Source: Gemmatimonadota bacterium (GTDB lineage Bacteria; Gemmatimonadota; Gemmatimonadetes; Longimicrobiales; RSA9). From it: a stretch of DNA of 20,312 nucleotides. Position numbers and translations under genes: made by a program. Under the pieces are notes generated by a model. That model did not search any database, was not told the origin of the DNA, and was given only the letters and a program-made list of their open reading frames with translations. Positions 7,552 to 15,253 of the stretch are shown here, one piece after another. The stretch lies in the NCBI GenBank assembly GCA_016207445.1, contig JACQPS010000029.1, positions 1-20,312 on the forward strand, given 5' to 3'. Position 1 is the first letter of the stretch. Every line of letters begins with the position of its first letter.

Positions 7552-8037
7552 ATGGGACGGAAGCACCGCGTGGAGATCCGCGAACTGGACCGGCCCGAAA
7601 TCGAGCAGATTCTGGCGCGCAACCATTTGGGCCGCATCGCTTTTTCGTTCCGCGACCGCGTGGACATCGAGCCGATCTCCTACGTCTACGCCGATGGCTG
7701 GATCTACGGCCGCACCTCCGAGGGCGAGAAGCTCAGCGTGATCGGGCGCAACTGGTGGGTCGCGTTCGAAGTGGATGAGGTGGATGGCCCATTCGACTGG
7801 CGCAGCGCCGTCGCCCACGGCGGCTTCTATCGGGTCGAGCCGCTGGCCTCGCCGCAGGAGCGTGAGAGCTGGGAGCGCAGCGTCGCGATGCTGCGCACGG
7901 TGTTGCCCGAAACCTTCACGCCCGAGGACCCCGTGCCATTCCGGAATGTCGTGTTCCGGATCCGCGTGGAACACGTCCACGGCCGCGCTGCCACCTCCGG
8001 CGCGCCGTCGGCTCGGCGCGGTGCGGGGCCGGGCTAG
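7552..8037 (+). CDS. Pyridoxamine 5'-phosphate oxidase family (FMN split-barrel) protein
   Basis: A 161-residue protein of the small split-barrel flavoprotein group. It opens with the HLGRIAFSF strand (about residues 25-33), has the PISYVYADGWIYGRTSEGEKL segment where FMN phosphate contacts lie (about 41-61), and the WRSAVAHGGFYRVE strand (about 83-96). These NimA- or Rv1155-like proteins bind FMN, F420 or haem; they are not the biosynthetic PdxH, which is longer. The cofactor and substrate cannot be read from sequence. The start ATG at 7552 has a GGGGAGG about 7 nt upstream. It is the first gene of a four-gene operon; its stop is only 5 nt before the next ATG. The last 20 residues are Ala/Arg/Pro-rich and probably disordered. 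Confidence 0.88.
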   Translation: MGRKHRVEIRELDRPEIEQILARNHLGRIAFSFRDRVDIEPISYVYADGWIYGRTSEGEKLSVIGRNWWVAFEVDEVDGPFDWRSAVAHGGFYRVEPLASPQERESWERSVAMLRTVLPETFTPEDPVPFRNVVFRIRVEHVHGRAATSGAPSARRGAGPG

Positions 8038-8042
8038 TCGCA

Positions 8043-10004
8043 ATGGAACGAACTCGAATCCTCATCCTCGGCGCCGCCGGCCGCGACTTCCATAATTTCA
8101 ACGTGATCTTTCGCGGCGATCCGTCGTACGACGTCGTGGCCTTCACGGCGCAGCAGATCCCGCACATTGCCGACCGGCGTTACCCGGCCGAGCTCGCAGG
8201 GCCGCTCTACCCCGAGGGAATACCGATCTTCGCCGAGGAGCGACTCGAAGCGCTGATCCACGACCTGCGCGTCGACTGCTGCATCATGGCGTATTCCGAC
8301 GTGGCGCACGTGGACGTGATGCACCTGGCCAGCCGCGCCAATGCGGCAGGTGCGGATTTTCGACTGCTGGGCGCGCGCCGGACCATGCTGCGCTCGCGGC
8401 TCCCCGTCGTCGCCGTTTGCGCCTCGCGCACGGGCGCGGGCAAGAGTCCCGTGAGCCGGGCGGTGGCCGCGGAATTCCGGAAGGTCGAGCTACGCGTCGC
8501 CGTTCTGCGTCACCCGATGCCATACGGCGACCTGCGCGCGCAACGCGTGCAACGCTTCGCGAGTAACGAGGATCTCGCGCGTCACCGGGTCACGATCGAG
8601 GAGCGCGAGGAGTACGAGTCACACCTCGCGATGGGGTCTCTCGTCTGGGCCGGTGTGGACTACCATGCGATCCTCGAGGAAGCCGAGAAGGAGGCGGACG
8701 TGATCGTGTGGGACGGCGGCAACAACGACACGTCCTTCCTGGAGGCGGATCTGTACGTTACCGTCGTCGACCCCCACCGGGCCGGACACGAGCTGACGTA
8801 TCATCCGGGAGAAATCAACCTGCGATTGGCCGATGTGGTGATCGTGAACAAGGTCGACACGGCGCCGCCTTCGGCGCTTCTCCAGGTCGAGGACAATGTC
8901 CGGGCCGTGAACCCGCGCGCCGTCGTGCTCGAGGCGGAGTCGCCGATCGTGGTGGACGACCCCGCGCTGTTCCGCGGGCGCCGGGTCATTGCCATCGAAG
9001 ACGGACCGACCCTGACCCACGGCGGCATGAGCTTCGGGGCTGCGGCGCTGGCGGCCCAACGTCACGGGGCCACGCTGGTGGACCCGCGGCCGTTCGCGGT
9101 CGGCGAGCTCAAAGAGGTATACGAGCGGTACCGTCACCTGGACCGCGTACTGCCCGCGATCGGTTACGGCGATCGGCAGATACGGGACCTGGAGGCGACC
9201 ATCGCGGCCGCGGCGCGCGCGGGCGCGGACGCGGTCGCGATCGGCACGCCGATCGATCTTGGCCGTTTGATCCGCATCCCGATCCCTGCCACGCGCGTGC
9301 GCTACTCGTTTCGGCTGCGCGGCGGAACCCCGCTGCCCGAGCTGCTCGCGCCGGTGGTCGAGCGGGCCCGTACAGCGCGGCGGCTCACGCGCCAGCCGGC
9401 GCGGGGAGCGCCGTCGCATCCAAAGACCGAGATGATGAGGCCGAATGAACGTGGGGGCGCGACCAAGGCCGACGCGCGCGCTCGAAGCGAATGGCGGTCC
9501 CTGCCGAACGCGATCAGCCTCACGCGCTTCCCACTCGCCGTCGCCTTTGTGCTCGTGCCCGCGGCCCCCGTCCGGCTGGCGTTGATCACGGCCGCCGCCG
9601 CGAGCGACTGGATCGATGGACGCCTGGCACGATCGACCGGCAGGGTCACCCGCGTCGGAGAGCTCCTGGACCCGGTGGCGGACAAGACGTTCATGTTGGC
9701 CGCAGTCGGAGCGCTGGTCCTGGAAGGCTATCTCGCCGCGTGGATGCTGCCGCTCTTGCTCCTTCGCGATCTGGGTGTGATTGTGGGCGCCGGTGTGGCG
9801 CTGGCGCGTCGGCCGCACCTGCGTCTGCCGGCGCGGGCGCCGGGGAAGGTCGTGACGTATTTGCAGTTCCTGGCCACGGGCGCAATTCTGCTGCGACCGG
9901 GCTCGGCTCGCTGGATCGTTGCCGTGGTTGCGGCGCTCGGGCTCTACGCCCTGGCAGACTATGCCCGTGCACTCATGGGGCCGATGAGACCGATCGACCG
10001 CTGA
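8043..10004 (+). CDS. Cyclic 2,3-diphosphoglycerate synthetase-like NTPase fused to CDP-alcohol phosphatidyltransferase
   Basis: One uninterrupted 653-codon frame encodes two enzymes. Residues 1-445 resemble cyclic 2,3-diphosphoglycerate synthetase: an N-terminal Rossmann-like part starting RILILGAAGRDFHNFN, a P-loop SRTGAGKS at 128-135, a Walker-B-like VIVWDGGNND at 220-229 and a GTPase-type NKVD at 269-272. In archaea this enzyme closes the phosphoanhydride ring of 2,3-diphosphoglycerate; bacterial homologues are poorly characterised. After a polar linker (about 446-487), residues 488-645 form a membrane-embedded CDP-alcohol phosphatidyltransferase with the complete DG-x2-AR-x8-G-x3-D-x3-D signature (Asp522, Asp525, Asp543, Asp547), as in PgsA-type enzymes that move a phosphatidyl group onto an alcohol. 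An in-frame ATG pair at 9432/9435 could allow a separate second product. Start follows the upstream stop by 5 nt, suggesting coupling. Confidence 0.88.
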   Translation: MERTRILILGAAGRDFHNFNVIFRGDPSYDVVAFTAQQIPHIADRRYPAELAGPLYPEGIPIFAEERLEALIHDLRVDCCIMAYSDVAHVDVMHLASRANAAGADFRLLGARRTMLRSRLPVVAVCASRTGAGKSPVSRAVAAEFRKVELRVAVLRHPMPYGDLRAQRVQRFASNEDLARHRVTIEEREEYESHLAMGSLVWAGVDYHAILEEAEKEADVIVWDGGNNDTSFLEADLYVTVVDPHRAGHELTYHPGEINLRLADVVIVNKVDTAPPSALLQVEDNVRAVNPRAVVLEAESPIVVDDPALFRGRRVIAIEDGPTLTHGGMSFGAAALAAQRHGATLVDPRPFAVGELKEVYERYRHLDRVLPAIGYGDRQIRDLEATIAAAARAGADAVAIGTPIDLGRLIRIPIPATRVRYSFRLRGGTPLPELLAPVVERARTARRLTRQPARGAPSHPKTEMMRPNERGGATKADARARSEWRSLPNAISLTRFPLAVAFVLVPAAPVRLALITAAAASDWIDGRLARSTGRVTRVGELLDPVADKTFMLAAVGALVLEGYLAAWMLPLLLLRDLGVIVGAGVALARRPHLRLPARAPGKVVTYLQFLATGAILLRPGSARWIVAVVAALGLYALADYARALMGPMRPIDR

Positions 10005-10022
10005 AGAACCTGCGGATGTCCT

Positions 10023-10049
10023 GGCCGCGGCTGCACAGCGGGCGCGGCC
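10023..10049 (+). terminator. Hairpin between the fusion gene and the DUF2231-like gene
   Basis: GGCCGCG (10023-10029) and CGCGGCC (10043-10049) enclose a smaller GCTG/CAGC hairpin. The structure lies in the 67-nt gap inside the operon and could be a partial terminator or mRNA processing/stability element. No T-run follows. Confidence 0.3.
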
Positions 10050-10071
10050 CCCACCAGTGGAGGAGAGCGGC

Positions 10072-10530
10072 ATGGACTGGGTGCGGCTGCATCTGTTGGT
10101 GAACCACTTTCCGATCATTCTGGGCCTGGCGGGCGCGCTCGCGGTGGTTGCCGCAGCCCTTGGTCGCAGGACCACGCTCTGGCACTATGCGGGCGTGACC
10201 GTTCTGCTCGCAGGCATGACCGCTCCGGTAGCGTACGTCTCGGGCACCCGGGCGGAGGAGCGGGTCGAGTCCTTCTGGTACGTGGAAGAGGACCAGATCG
10301 AGGAGCACGAGGAACTGGGCCTGATCGCGCTCATTGTCCTCCTGGTGGCCGGCGCCACGGCCGGCCTCTCCCTCTGGCGGCCGACCCCGACGCTGCGCGC
10401 CCTCTTCACGCTCGCCGCGCTCGCCGCGGCAGTGGTGACGGGAATGACCGCTCTCGAGGGGGGCGAGATCGTGCACGACAGCCCTGCGCTGGCGGAACGC
10501 CCGCCGGCCGCGGTCGCGCCCCCCAGATAA
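10072..10530 (+). CDS. DUF2231-like four-helix membrane protein
   Basis: A 152-residue integral membrane protein. It opens with LHLLVNHFPIILGLAGAL, the HFP hallmark of DUF2231-type proteins, and has four hydrophobic segments (about residues 13-31, 37-56, 82-100, 108-127). Between helices 2 and 3 is an acidic stretch (VEEDQIEEHEE), and after helix 4 comes GGEIVHDSP. His12, His79 and His135 are placed where related proteins could bind haem or metal; this is inference. The start ATG at 10072 has a GGAGGAG about 6 nt upstream; an in-frame GTG at 10057 overlaps that site and is less likely. It lies 10 nt before the copper ATPase gene, so a role tied to metal or redox handling at the membrane is plausible but unproven. 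Confidence 0.75.
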   Translation: MDWVRLHLLVNHFPIILGLAGALAVVAAALGRRTTLWHYAGVTVLLAGMTAPVAYVSGTRAEERVESFWYVEEDQIEEHEELGLIALIVLLVAGATAGLSLWRPTPTLRALFTLAALAAAVVTGMTALEGGEIVHDSPALAERPPAAVAPPR

Positions 10531-10540
10531 GCCTCTCCCA

Positions 10541-12550
10541 ATGCCCCAGCACGCCCACGGCGCCCACGAACACGCGGTCGCCCACGACAAGCACGCGGGC
10601 CACAGCGTCGCAATGTTCCGGGACAAGTTCTGGATCTCGCTTCTCTTGACGGTGCCGACGCTCGTCTGGAGCGAGCTGCTCCAGGGCTGGCTCCGCTACG
10701 AGGCCCCGACCTTTCCCGGCTCGGCCTACATCCCGGCGCTCTTCGGCTCCACCGTTTTCTTCTACGGCGGCTGGGTCTTCCTGCAGGGAGCCGTGCGCGA
10801 GCTGCGGGACCGGCTCCCGGGCATGATGACGCTGATCGCGCTCGCGATCTCGGTCGCCTTTGTCTTCAGTCTGGCGGTCACGCTCGGCTTTGCCGGCATG
10901 CCGCTCTGGTGGGAGCTGGCCACCCTCGTCACCGTGATGTTGCTCGGCCACTGGATGGAGATGCGCTCGATCGCGCAGGCCAGTGGCGCGCTCAGGGAGC
11001 TGGCGAAGCTGCTCCCTGCCACCGCGGTGCGCGTAGTGGACGGGCGAATCGAGGAGGTGCCCGCATCGGCACTGCGCGAGGGCGATCTGGTGCTGGTGCG
11101 GCCGGGTGCCAGCCTGCCGGCCGATGGCGTGGTGCGCGAGGGAAAGAGCGCCGTCAACGAGGCGATGATCACCGGCGAGTCGCGCCCCGTCGATAAGGTG
11201 GAGGGCGACGAGGTGATCGCCGGAACCGTGAACGGCGCCGGATCGCTGCGCGTCGAGGTGACGAAGACGGGGGAGAAGACTGCGCTCGCCGGGATCATGC
11301 GGCTCGTCTCCGAGGCCCAGACTTCGCGGTCACGCGCGCAGGCGCTCGCCGACCGCGCAGCGTTCTACCTCACGCTCGTCGCCATTGGCACGGGCGGACT
11401 CACGCTCACTGTCTGGCTCCTGTTGGACGCCTCGGCCGCGTTCACGATCGAGCGGGTCGTCACCGTGCTGGTGATCGCGTGTCCCCACGCGCTCGGACTC
11501 GCGATCCCCCTGGTCGTGGCGATCTCCACCACGTTGGGAGCCCAGAGCGGCTTGCTGGTCCGCGACCGGCGTGGACTCGAGGAGGCAAGAAACCTCGACG
11601 GCGTCGTCTTCGACAAGACGGGCACCCTGACGCGCGGAGAGTTCCGGGTCGTGGACGTCGCCACGACGCCCGGGCTCGCGCCGGATCAGGCGCTGCGCCT
11701 CGCCGCCGCCATCGAGCACGACAGCGAGCACACGATCGCCCAGGGCATCGTGAAGAGCGCGGAGGAGAAGGGGCTGGAGCTCCCCTCCACGCGCGACTTC
11801 GCGGCGATTCCGGGTCACGGCGTACGCGCGGTGGTGGACGGGCGCGAGCTGCACGTGGGCGGGCCGGCGATGTTACGCAAGCTCGGTGCTACGCTCCCCG
11901 AAGAGCTGAAGGCCGCGATGGACCGTGCGGCCGAGCGTGGGCAGGCGTCGGTCGTACTCCTCGACAAGGAGCGGGCTCTGGCCGCCTTCGCCGTGGCCGA
12001 CCAGATCCGCCCGGAGTCGTACGAGGCCGTGCGGCGCCTGCACGAGAACGGGATCGAGGTCGTGATGCTGACGGGCGACGCCCGCGCGGTCGCCGATGCA
12101 GTCGCGAAGGAGTTGGGTATCGACACCGTCTTCGCCGAGGTGCTCCCCGAGCAAAAGGTGGAAAAGATCCGCGAGCTCAAGGGCCGGGGCATGCGTCTGG
12201 CCATGGTCGGGGACGGCGTCAACGACGCGCCCGCATTGCTCACCGCCGACGTGGGCGTGGCGATCGGCGCCGGCACGGATGTGGCCGTCGAGGCGGGCGA
12301 CGTCGTGCTCGTGAGGAGCGACCCGCGCGACATGCCCCGCGTGGTCGAGCTGAGCAAAGCCACCTATCGAAAGATGCTGCAGAATCTCTGGTGGGCCGCG
12401 GGCTACAACATCATCGCGATTCCGCTGGCGGCGGGCGTGCTGGCGAAGTGGGGGGTCGTGCTGCACCCGGCGGTCGGGGCGATCCTGATGTCGGCGAGCA
12501 CCGTCATCGTCGCGCTGAACGCACAGCTGCTCCGGCGGATCCGCTTGTGA
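10541..12550 (+). CDS. copB: CopB-type (P1B) heavy-metal-transporting P-type ATPase
   Basis: A 669-residue P1B ATPase with eight predicted membrane helices. The N-terminus is not a CxxC metal-binding domain but a His-rich tail with seven His in the first 21 residues. Key motifs are TGES (211-214, actuator), CPH in helix 6 (314-316, metal site), DKTGT (phosphorylated Asp358), TGD (511-513), GDGVNDAP (557-564) and MSASTVIVALNA in helix 8 (650-661). CPH plus the His-rich tail and MSxST motif place it in the P1B-3/CopB group, which exports copper or silver. The nucleotide-binding HP motif reads SEHT (395-398) instead of SEHP. The ATG at 10541 follows the previous stop by 10 nt. No copper chaperone, CopA or CueR-type regulator is next to it. 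Confidence 0.94.
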   Translation: MPQHAHGAHEHAVAHDKHAGHSVAMFRDKFWISLLLTVPTLVWSELLQGWLRYEAPTFPGSAYIPALFGSTVFFYGGWVFLQGAVRELRDRLPGMMTLIALAISVAFVFSLAVTLGFAGMPLWWELATLVTVMLLGHWMEMRSIAQASGALRELAKLLPATAVRVVDGRIEEVPASALREGDLVLVRPGASLPADGVVREGKSAVNEAMITGESRPVDKVEGDEVIAGTVNGAGSLRVEVTKTGEKTALAGIMRLVSEAQTSRSRAQALADRAAFYLTLVAIGTGGLTLTVWLLLDASAAFTIERVVTVLVIACPHALGLAIPLVVAISTTLGAQSGLLVRDRRGLEEARNLDGVVFDKTGTLTRGEFRVVDVATTPGLAPDQALRLAAAIEHDSEHTIAQGIVKSAEEKGLELPSTRDFAAIPGHGVRAVVDGRELHVGGPAMLRKLGATLPEELKAAMDRAAERGQASVVLLDKERALAAFAVADQIRPESYEAVRRLHENGIEVVMLTGDARAVADAVAKELGIDTVFAEVLPEQKVEKIRELKGRGMRLAMVGDGVNDAPALLTADVGVAIGAGTDVAVEAGDVVLVRSDPRDMPRVVELSKATYRKMLQNLWWAAGYNIIAIPLAAGVLAKWGVVLHPAVGAILMSASTVIVALNAQLLRRIRL

Positions 12551-12564
12551 CGCAGTCATCGTTG

Positions 12565-12593
12565 CCGGGTCCTCGCGGCAGCCCGCGGCCCGG
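12565..12593 (+). terminator. Hairpin after the copper ATPase gene
   Basis: Inner stem CGCGG/CCGCG (4-nt loop) and outer stem CCGGG/CCCGG form an interrupted hairpin 15 nt after the ATPase stop, in the 110-nt gap before the convergent dehydrogenase gene. No T-run is present; probable transcription end. Confidence 0.4.
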
Positions 12594-12660
12594 ACGGGTG
12601 ATCCCCTACGCAAATCCGCGGCAATTCCTCACGCCGGATCCTCGCTGAAGCGCAGCCGCG

Positions 12661-13233
12661 TCACGACGGATGGTCATAGGAATACGCGCGGCCGATGCGC
12701 GCGTAGGGCACATTGCCGTCGTAGTAGCCGGTCACGTGAGCATACTTGAGCTCCTGCGTCGCGCCGACCTCGGACGTGTAATAGCCCACCAGCGTCAGTT
12801 CCTTCAGCCACGGGAAGAACGGTGGCGGCGCATCGCCCGCCGCCTTGAACGCCTCCTGTTCCATTCCCTGTAGCACCGCGACCTGTTGCGCGGGCGTGCT
12901 CACCAGGAACGGCGCACCGGCGGCAGCCCGGGCGCGCCCGTCGACATCGGCCAGGCCGGCCAGGAAGTGATCGCGTTCGTCGCCGGTGAAGATGTCGGTC
13001 AGCAGCGAGTCGATGAACAGGTGAACCCGGGCGGCGCGCGCGCCGGGCGTGTCGGTGGCGGGGATGATCAGCTCCGTGAGCGTGGCGAGGAGCTCGCCCT
13101 GCTCTGGTGTGAGCGTGCGGAGCGCCTGCCCCGCCGGCGCCGTGAGGCCGGCCAGGACCGCGCGTGCGACGGCGGGCGCGACCGGCGTGCCGAGCGCCAG
13201 GCCGATGACTCTGAGGGCGTCCCGACGGTTCAT
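12661..13233 (-). CDS. Gluconate 2-dehydrogenase subunit 3 family protein
   Basis: A 190-residue protein that begins with a twin-arginine-like leader (MNRRDALRVIGLALG, then a hydrophobic stretch to about residue 29) and continues with the family core, TLTPEQGELLATLTELIIPATDTPGA at about 40-65. A Tyr-rich C-terminus (GYYTSEVGATQELKYAHVTG and YYDGNVPYARIGR) is also typical. The subunit is the small Tat-exported partner that carries or stabilises the flavoprotein subunit on the periplasmic side of the membrane. The start ATG overlaps the stop of the upstream GMC gene as ATGA, so translation is coupled, and GAGGCGAG lies just upstream. No cytochrome c subunit follows; the operon ends here. Confidence 0.92.
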   Translation of the reverse strand: MNRRDALRVIGLALGTPVAPAVARAVLAGLTAPAGQALRTLTPEQGELLATLTELIIPATDTPGARAARVHLFIDSLLTDIFTGDERDHFLAGLADVDGRARAAAGAPFLVSTPAQQVAVLQGMEQEAFKAAGDAPPPFFPWLKELTLVGYYTSEVGATQELKYAHVTGYYDGNVPYARIGRAYSYDHPS

Positions 13234-14960
13234 AGCTCGCCTCGCTTCATCTCGCGCACGGCATGATCGCAGGCGCGGGCGGTGAGCGCCATGTAGGTGA
13301 TCGACGGGTTCTGGCAGGGAGAGGAGGTCATGCACGCGCCATCGGTCACGAAGACGTTGGGACAGTCGTGGAGCTGGTTGTGGGCGTTGAGAACGGACGT
13401 CTCGGGGTCGCGGCCCATGCGCGCCGTTCCCATCTCGTGGATGCCGAGTCCCGGCTCCGCCCCGAGCCCGCCCTCGGCATGGTGGTCGAACCGGCGGACG
13501 TTTTTCAGCCCGCAGCGCTCCAGCATCTCGGCCGATGAGTCGGCCATGTCCTCGCGCATGGCCAGCTCGTTCTCTCCCCATGCGCAGTTGATGCGAAGCA
13601 GCGGGATGCCGTACGGATCGACCCGGTCCGGATCGAGCCGGACGTGGTTCTCGTAGCGCGGAAGCGTCTCACCGAAGGCGAGCAAGTGGACGCGCCATGG
13701 TCCGGGGTCGCGGAGCTGTGCCTTCAGGCTCGCGCCAAAGCCCGGCAACTCGTTTCCGCGGTCCCAGCTCGAACGATCGGCGCCGCCCTCGATGCCGTAG
13801 CCGCGCACGAACTGCTTCATCGTGGTTTCCGGACTGATGTTCCGGTAGCGCGGAATGTAGAAGCCGACCGGCCGGTTGCCGTAGTAGTAGCGATCGCGGA
13901 ACCCGTCCACCTCGCCCGCCGCGCCGATCTGGAAATGGTGGTCCATCAGGTAATGCCCGAGCGCGCCGCTCGAGCTGCCCAGCCCGTCCGGGAAACGCGG
14001 GGAGCGCGAGTTGAGCAGGATCTGCGTGCTGCCCAGCGTCGATCCGCACAGGAAGATGACGCGGGCATGATACTCCCACATCTCCTTCGTCTCGGCATCC
14101 ACCACGCGGACCCCGACGGCGCGATCCCGGTTCTCGTCGTAGATGACGCTGTGAACGACGCTGTGCGGACGCAGCGTGAGGTTGCCCGTGGCCACTGCGG
14201 CCGGAAGCGTGCTGCTCTGGCTGCTGAAGTAGGAACCAGTGGAGCAGCCGCGCCAGCACGGTCCGCAGTAGTGGCACGGCAGGCGGCCGGGCAGCGGCTC
14301 CGTCAGCACCGCCGCGCGCGCGATGGTCAGCCGGCGCTCCGGGTACTCGGCCTGGAGCCGGCGGCGGAGCTCCAGCTCCACCACGTTCAGCGGGATCGGC
14401 TTCTGGAACTCGCCATCGGGCAGGTGCGGCAAGCCGAGCTTCTCGCCGCTGATGCCGGCGAAACGCTCCACGTAGCCATACCACGGCGCGATGTCCGCAT
14501 ACCGGATCGGCCAGTCGATGCCGATCCCCTCGCGCGCGTTCGCCTCGAAGTCGAGGTCGCTGATCCGAAAGCAGTACCGCCCCCACATGAGTGACTTGCC
14601 GCCGACCTGCTGGCCGCGCACCCACGTGAACGGTTTCTCCTCGATGTAGGGGCTGTCCGAATCGCGGAAAAAGAAGTGGACGTTGGTCTCGCTCAAGAAC
14701 CCCGTCCGCTGCTGGATGAAATAGTGCTGCTGCAGCAGCGCGGGGGAGAGCTGGCCGCGGTGTCTCAACAACCAGGGCGGCTTGTGCTCCGTAATGTAGT
14801 CTTTCTTGTGCTCGACGTTGCGGCCGCGCTCGAGCACCAGCGTCTTCAGGCCTTTTTCACACAGCTCCTTGGCGGCCCAGCCGCCCGCGATGCCGGATCC
14901 CACGACGATCGCATCGCAGGTCTGGGGCGCACGAGCAATGTGGATGGTTTTCACTTCCAT
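13230..14960 (-). CDS. GMC-family flavoprotein dehydrogenase (gluconate 2-dehydrogenase-like large subunit)
   Basis: A 576-residue FAD-dependent oxidoreductase of the glucose-methanol-choline family. It has the FAD dinucleotide motif GSGIAG at 21-26, a second FAD segment GGKSLMWGR (120-128), and the C-terminal catalytic region with HEMGTARMG (His508) and CQNPSITYMAL (Asn551). A cysteine cluster C-x2-C-x2-C-x3-C (Cys229, 232, 235, 239) suggests an iron-sulfur cluster for passing electrons on, as in related sugar dehydrogenases; this is inference. It likely oxidises a sugar or polyol in the periplasm, carried out by its partner subunit's Tat signal because it has none itself. The start ATG at 14960 has a GGGGGG run about 6 nt upstream; the longer frame runs into the tandem repeat array and is rejected. 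Overlaps the small-subunit gene by 4 nt. Confidence 0.92.
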   Translation of the reverse strand: MEVKTIHIARAPQTCDAIVVGSGIAGGWAAKELCEKGLKTLVLERGRNVEHKKDYITEHKPPWLLRHRGQLSPALLQQHYFIQQRTGFLSETNVHFFFRDSDSPYIEEKPFTWVRGQQVGGKSLMWGRYCFRISDLDFEANAREGIGIDWPIRYADIAPWYGYVERFAGISGEKLGLPHLPDGEFQKPIPLNVVELELRRRLQAEYPERRLTIARAAVLTEPLPGRLPCHYCGPCWRGCSTGSYFSSQSSTLPAAVATGNLTLRPHSVVHSVIYDENRDRAVGVRVVDAETKEMWEYHARVIFLCGSTLGSTQILLNSRSPRFPDGLGSSSGALGHYLMDHHFQIGAAGEVDGFRDRYYYGNRPVGFYIPRYRNISPETTMKQFVRGYGIEGGADRSSWDRGNELPGFGASLKAQLRDPGPWRVHLLAFGETLPRYENHVRLDPDRVDPYGIPLLRINCAWGENELAMREDMADSSAEMLERCGLKNVRRFDHHAEGGLGAEPGLGIHEMGTARMGRDPETSVLNAHNQLHDCPNVFVTDGACMTSSPCQNPSITYMALTARACDHAVREMKRGEL

Positions 14961-15028
14961 TTCGGACCCCCCAGCCTTTTTCGAAGGGGAAGGTGCACGT
15001 GAAAAAGTCGTGCGTTGGCACTTTGAAC

Positions 15029-15098
15029 GTCGGCACTCGAGAGTCGGCACTCGAGAGTCGGCACTCGAGAGTCGGCACTCGAGAGTCGGCACTCGAAG
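15029..15098. repeat. 14-bp tandem repeat array in divergent promoter region
   Basis: Four exact head-to-tail copies of GTCGGCACTCGAGA (15029-15084) are followed by a fifth, near-complete copy (15085-15098). A degenerate unit precedes the array (15014-15028). Each unit holds a CTCGAG palindrome. The array lies between the divergent dehydrogenase and sensor-kinase operons, 69 nt from the dehydrogenase ATG. Confidence 0.9.
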
Positions 15099-15169
15099 TT
15101 GCGGTGCCGAAGTTCCCCGCCGCAACCCCCCCTCCTCGCCCCTCGCGGTCTCGTCGCGCCCGTCTACAA

Positions 15170-15219
15170 GTCGGGCAGGTGTGGGAGATTCCCTTACAGG
15201 TCTTCCACGCCTGCCCGAC
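15170..15219. promoter_or_regulatory. Long inverted repeat upstream of the sensor-kinase operon
   Basis: GTCGGGCAGGTGTGG (15170-15184) and CCACGCCTGCCCGAC (15205-15219) are inverted copies matching at 14 of 15 positions, with a 20-nt spacer, ending 34 nt before the kinase ATG. It could be an operator, perhaps for the response regulator encoded downstream, or a hairpin in the mRNA leader. Confidence 0.65.
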
Positions 15220-15253
15220 AGTTTTGCGGAACCGCTCCCGATAGACTGTGGCC

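Noticed and set aside
4761..7778. Very long open frame (about 1000 codons) on the plus strand opposite the acetyltransferase/synthetase gene
   Set aside because: Translation is His/Arg/Gly/Ala-rich with no domain or ribosome-binding site; it is the usual GC-rich shadow of the well-supported minus-strand gene.
8619..10175. 518-codon minus-strand frame opposite the fusion gene
   Set aside because: Arg/His-rich shadow of the plus-strand gene with no motif.
11479..12648. 389-codon plus-strand frame overlapping the copper ATPase
   Set aside because: Out-of-frame shadow, Arg/Gly-rich, while the ATPase frame has every family motif.
15014..15035. Sigma-54 promoter suggested by TTGGCAC
   Set aside because: The GC dinucleotide expected 12 nt after the GG is absent (GT instead).
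15029..15098. CRISPR-like array
   Set aside because: Units are 14 bp and head-to-tail without spacers; no cas genes nearby.
14961..15125. N-terminal extension of the GMC dehydrogenase through the repeat array
   Set aside because: The extra residues are just the translated repeats (ADSRVPTLEC type), while the ATG at 14960 has a purine-rich site and leads directly into the FAD domain.
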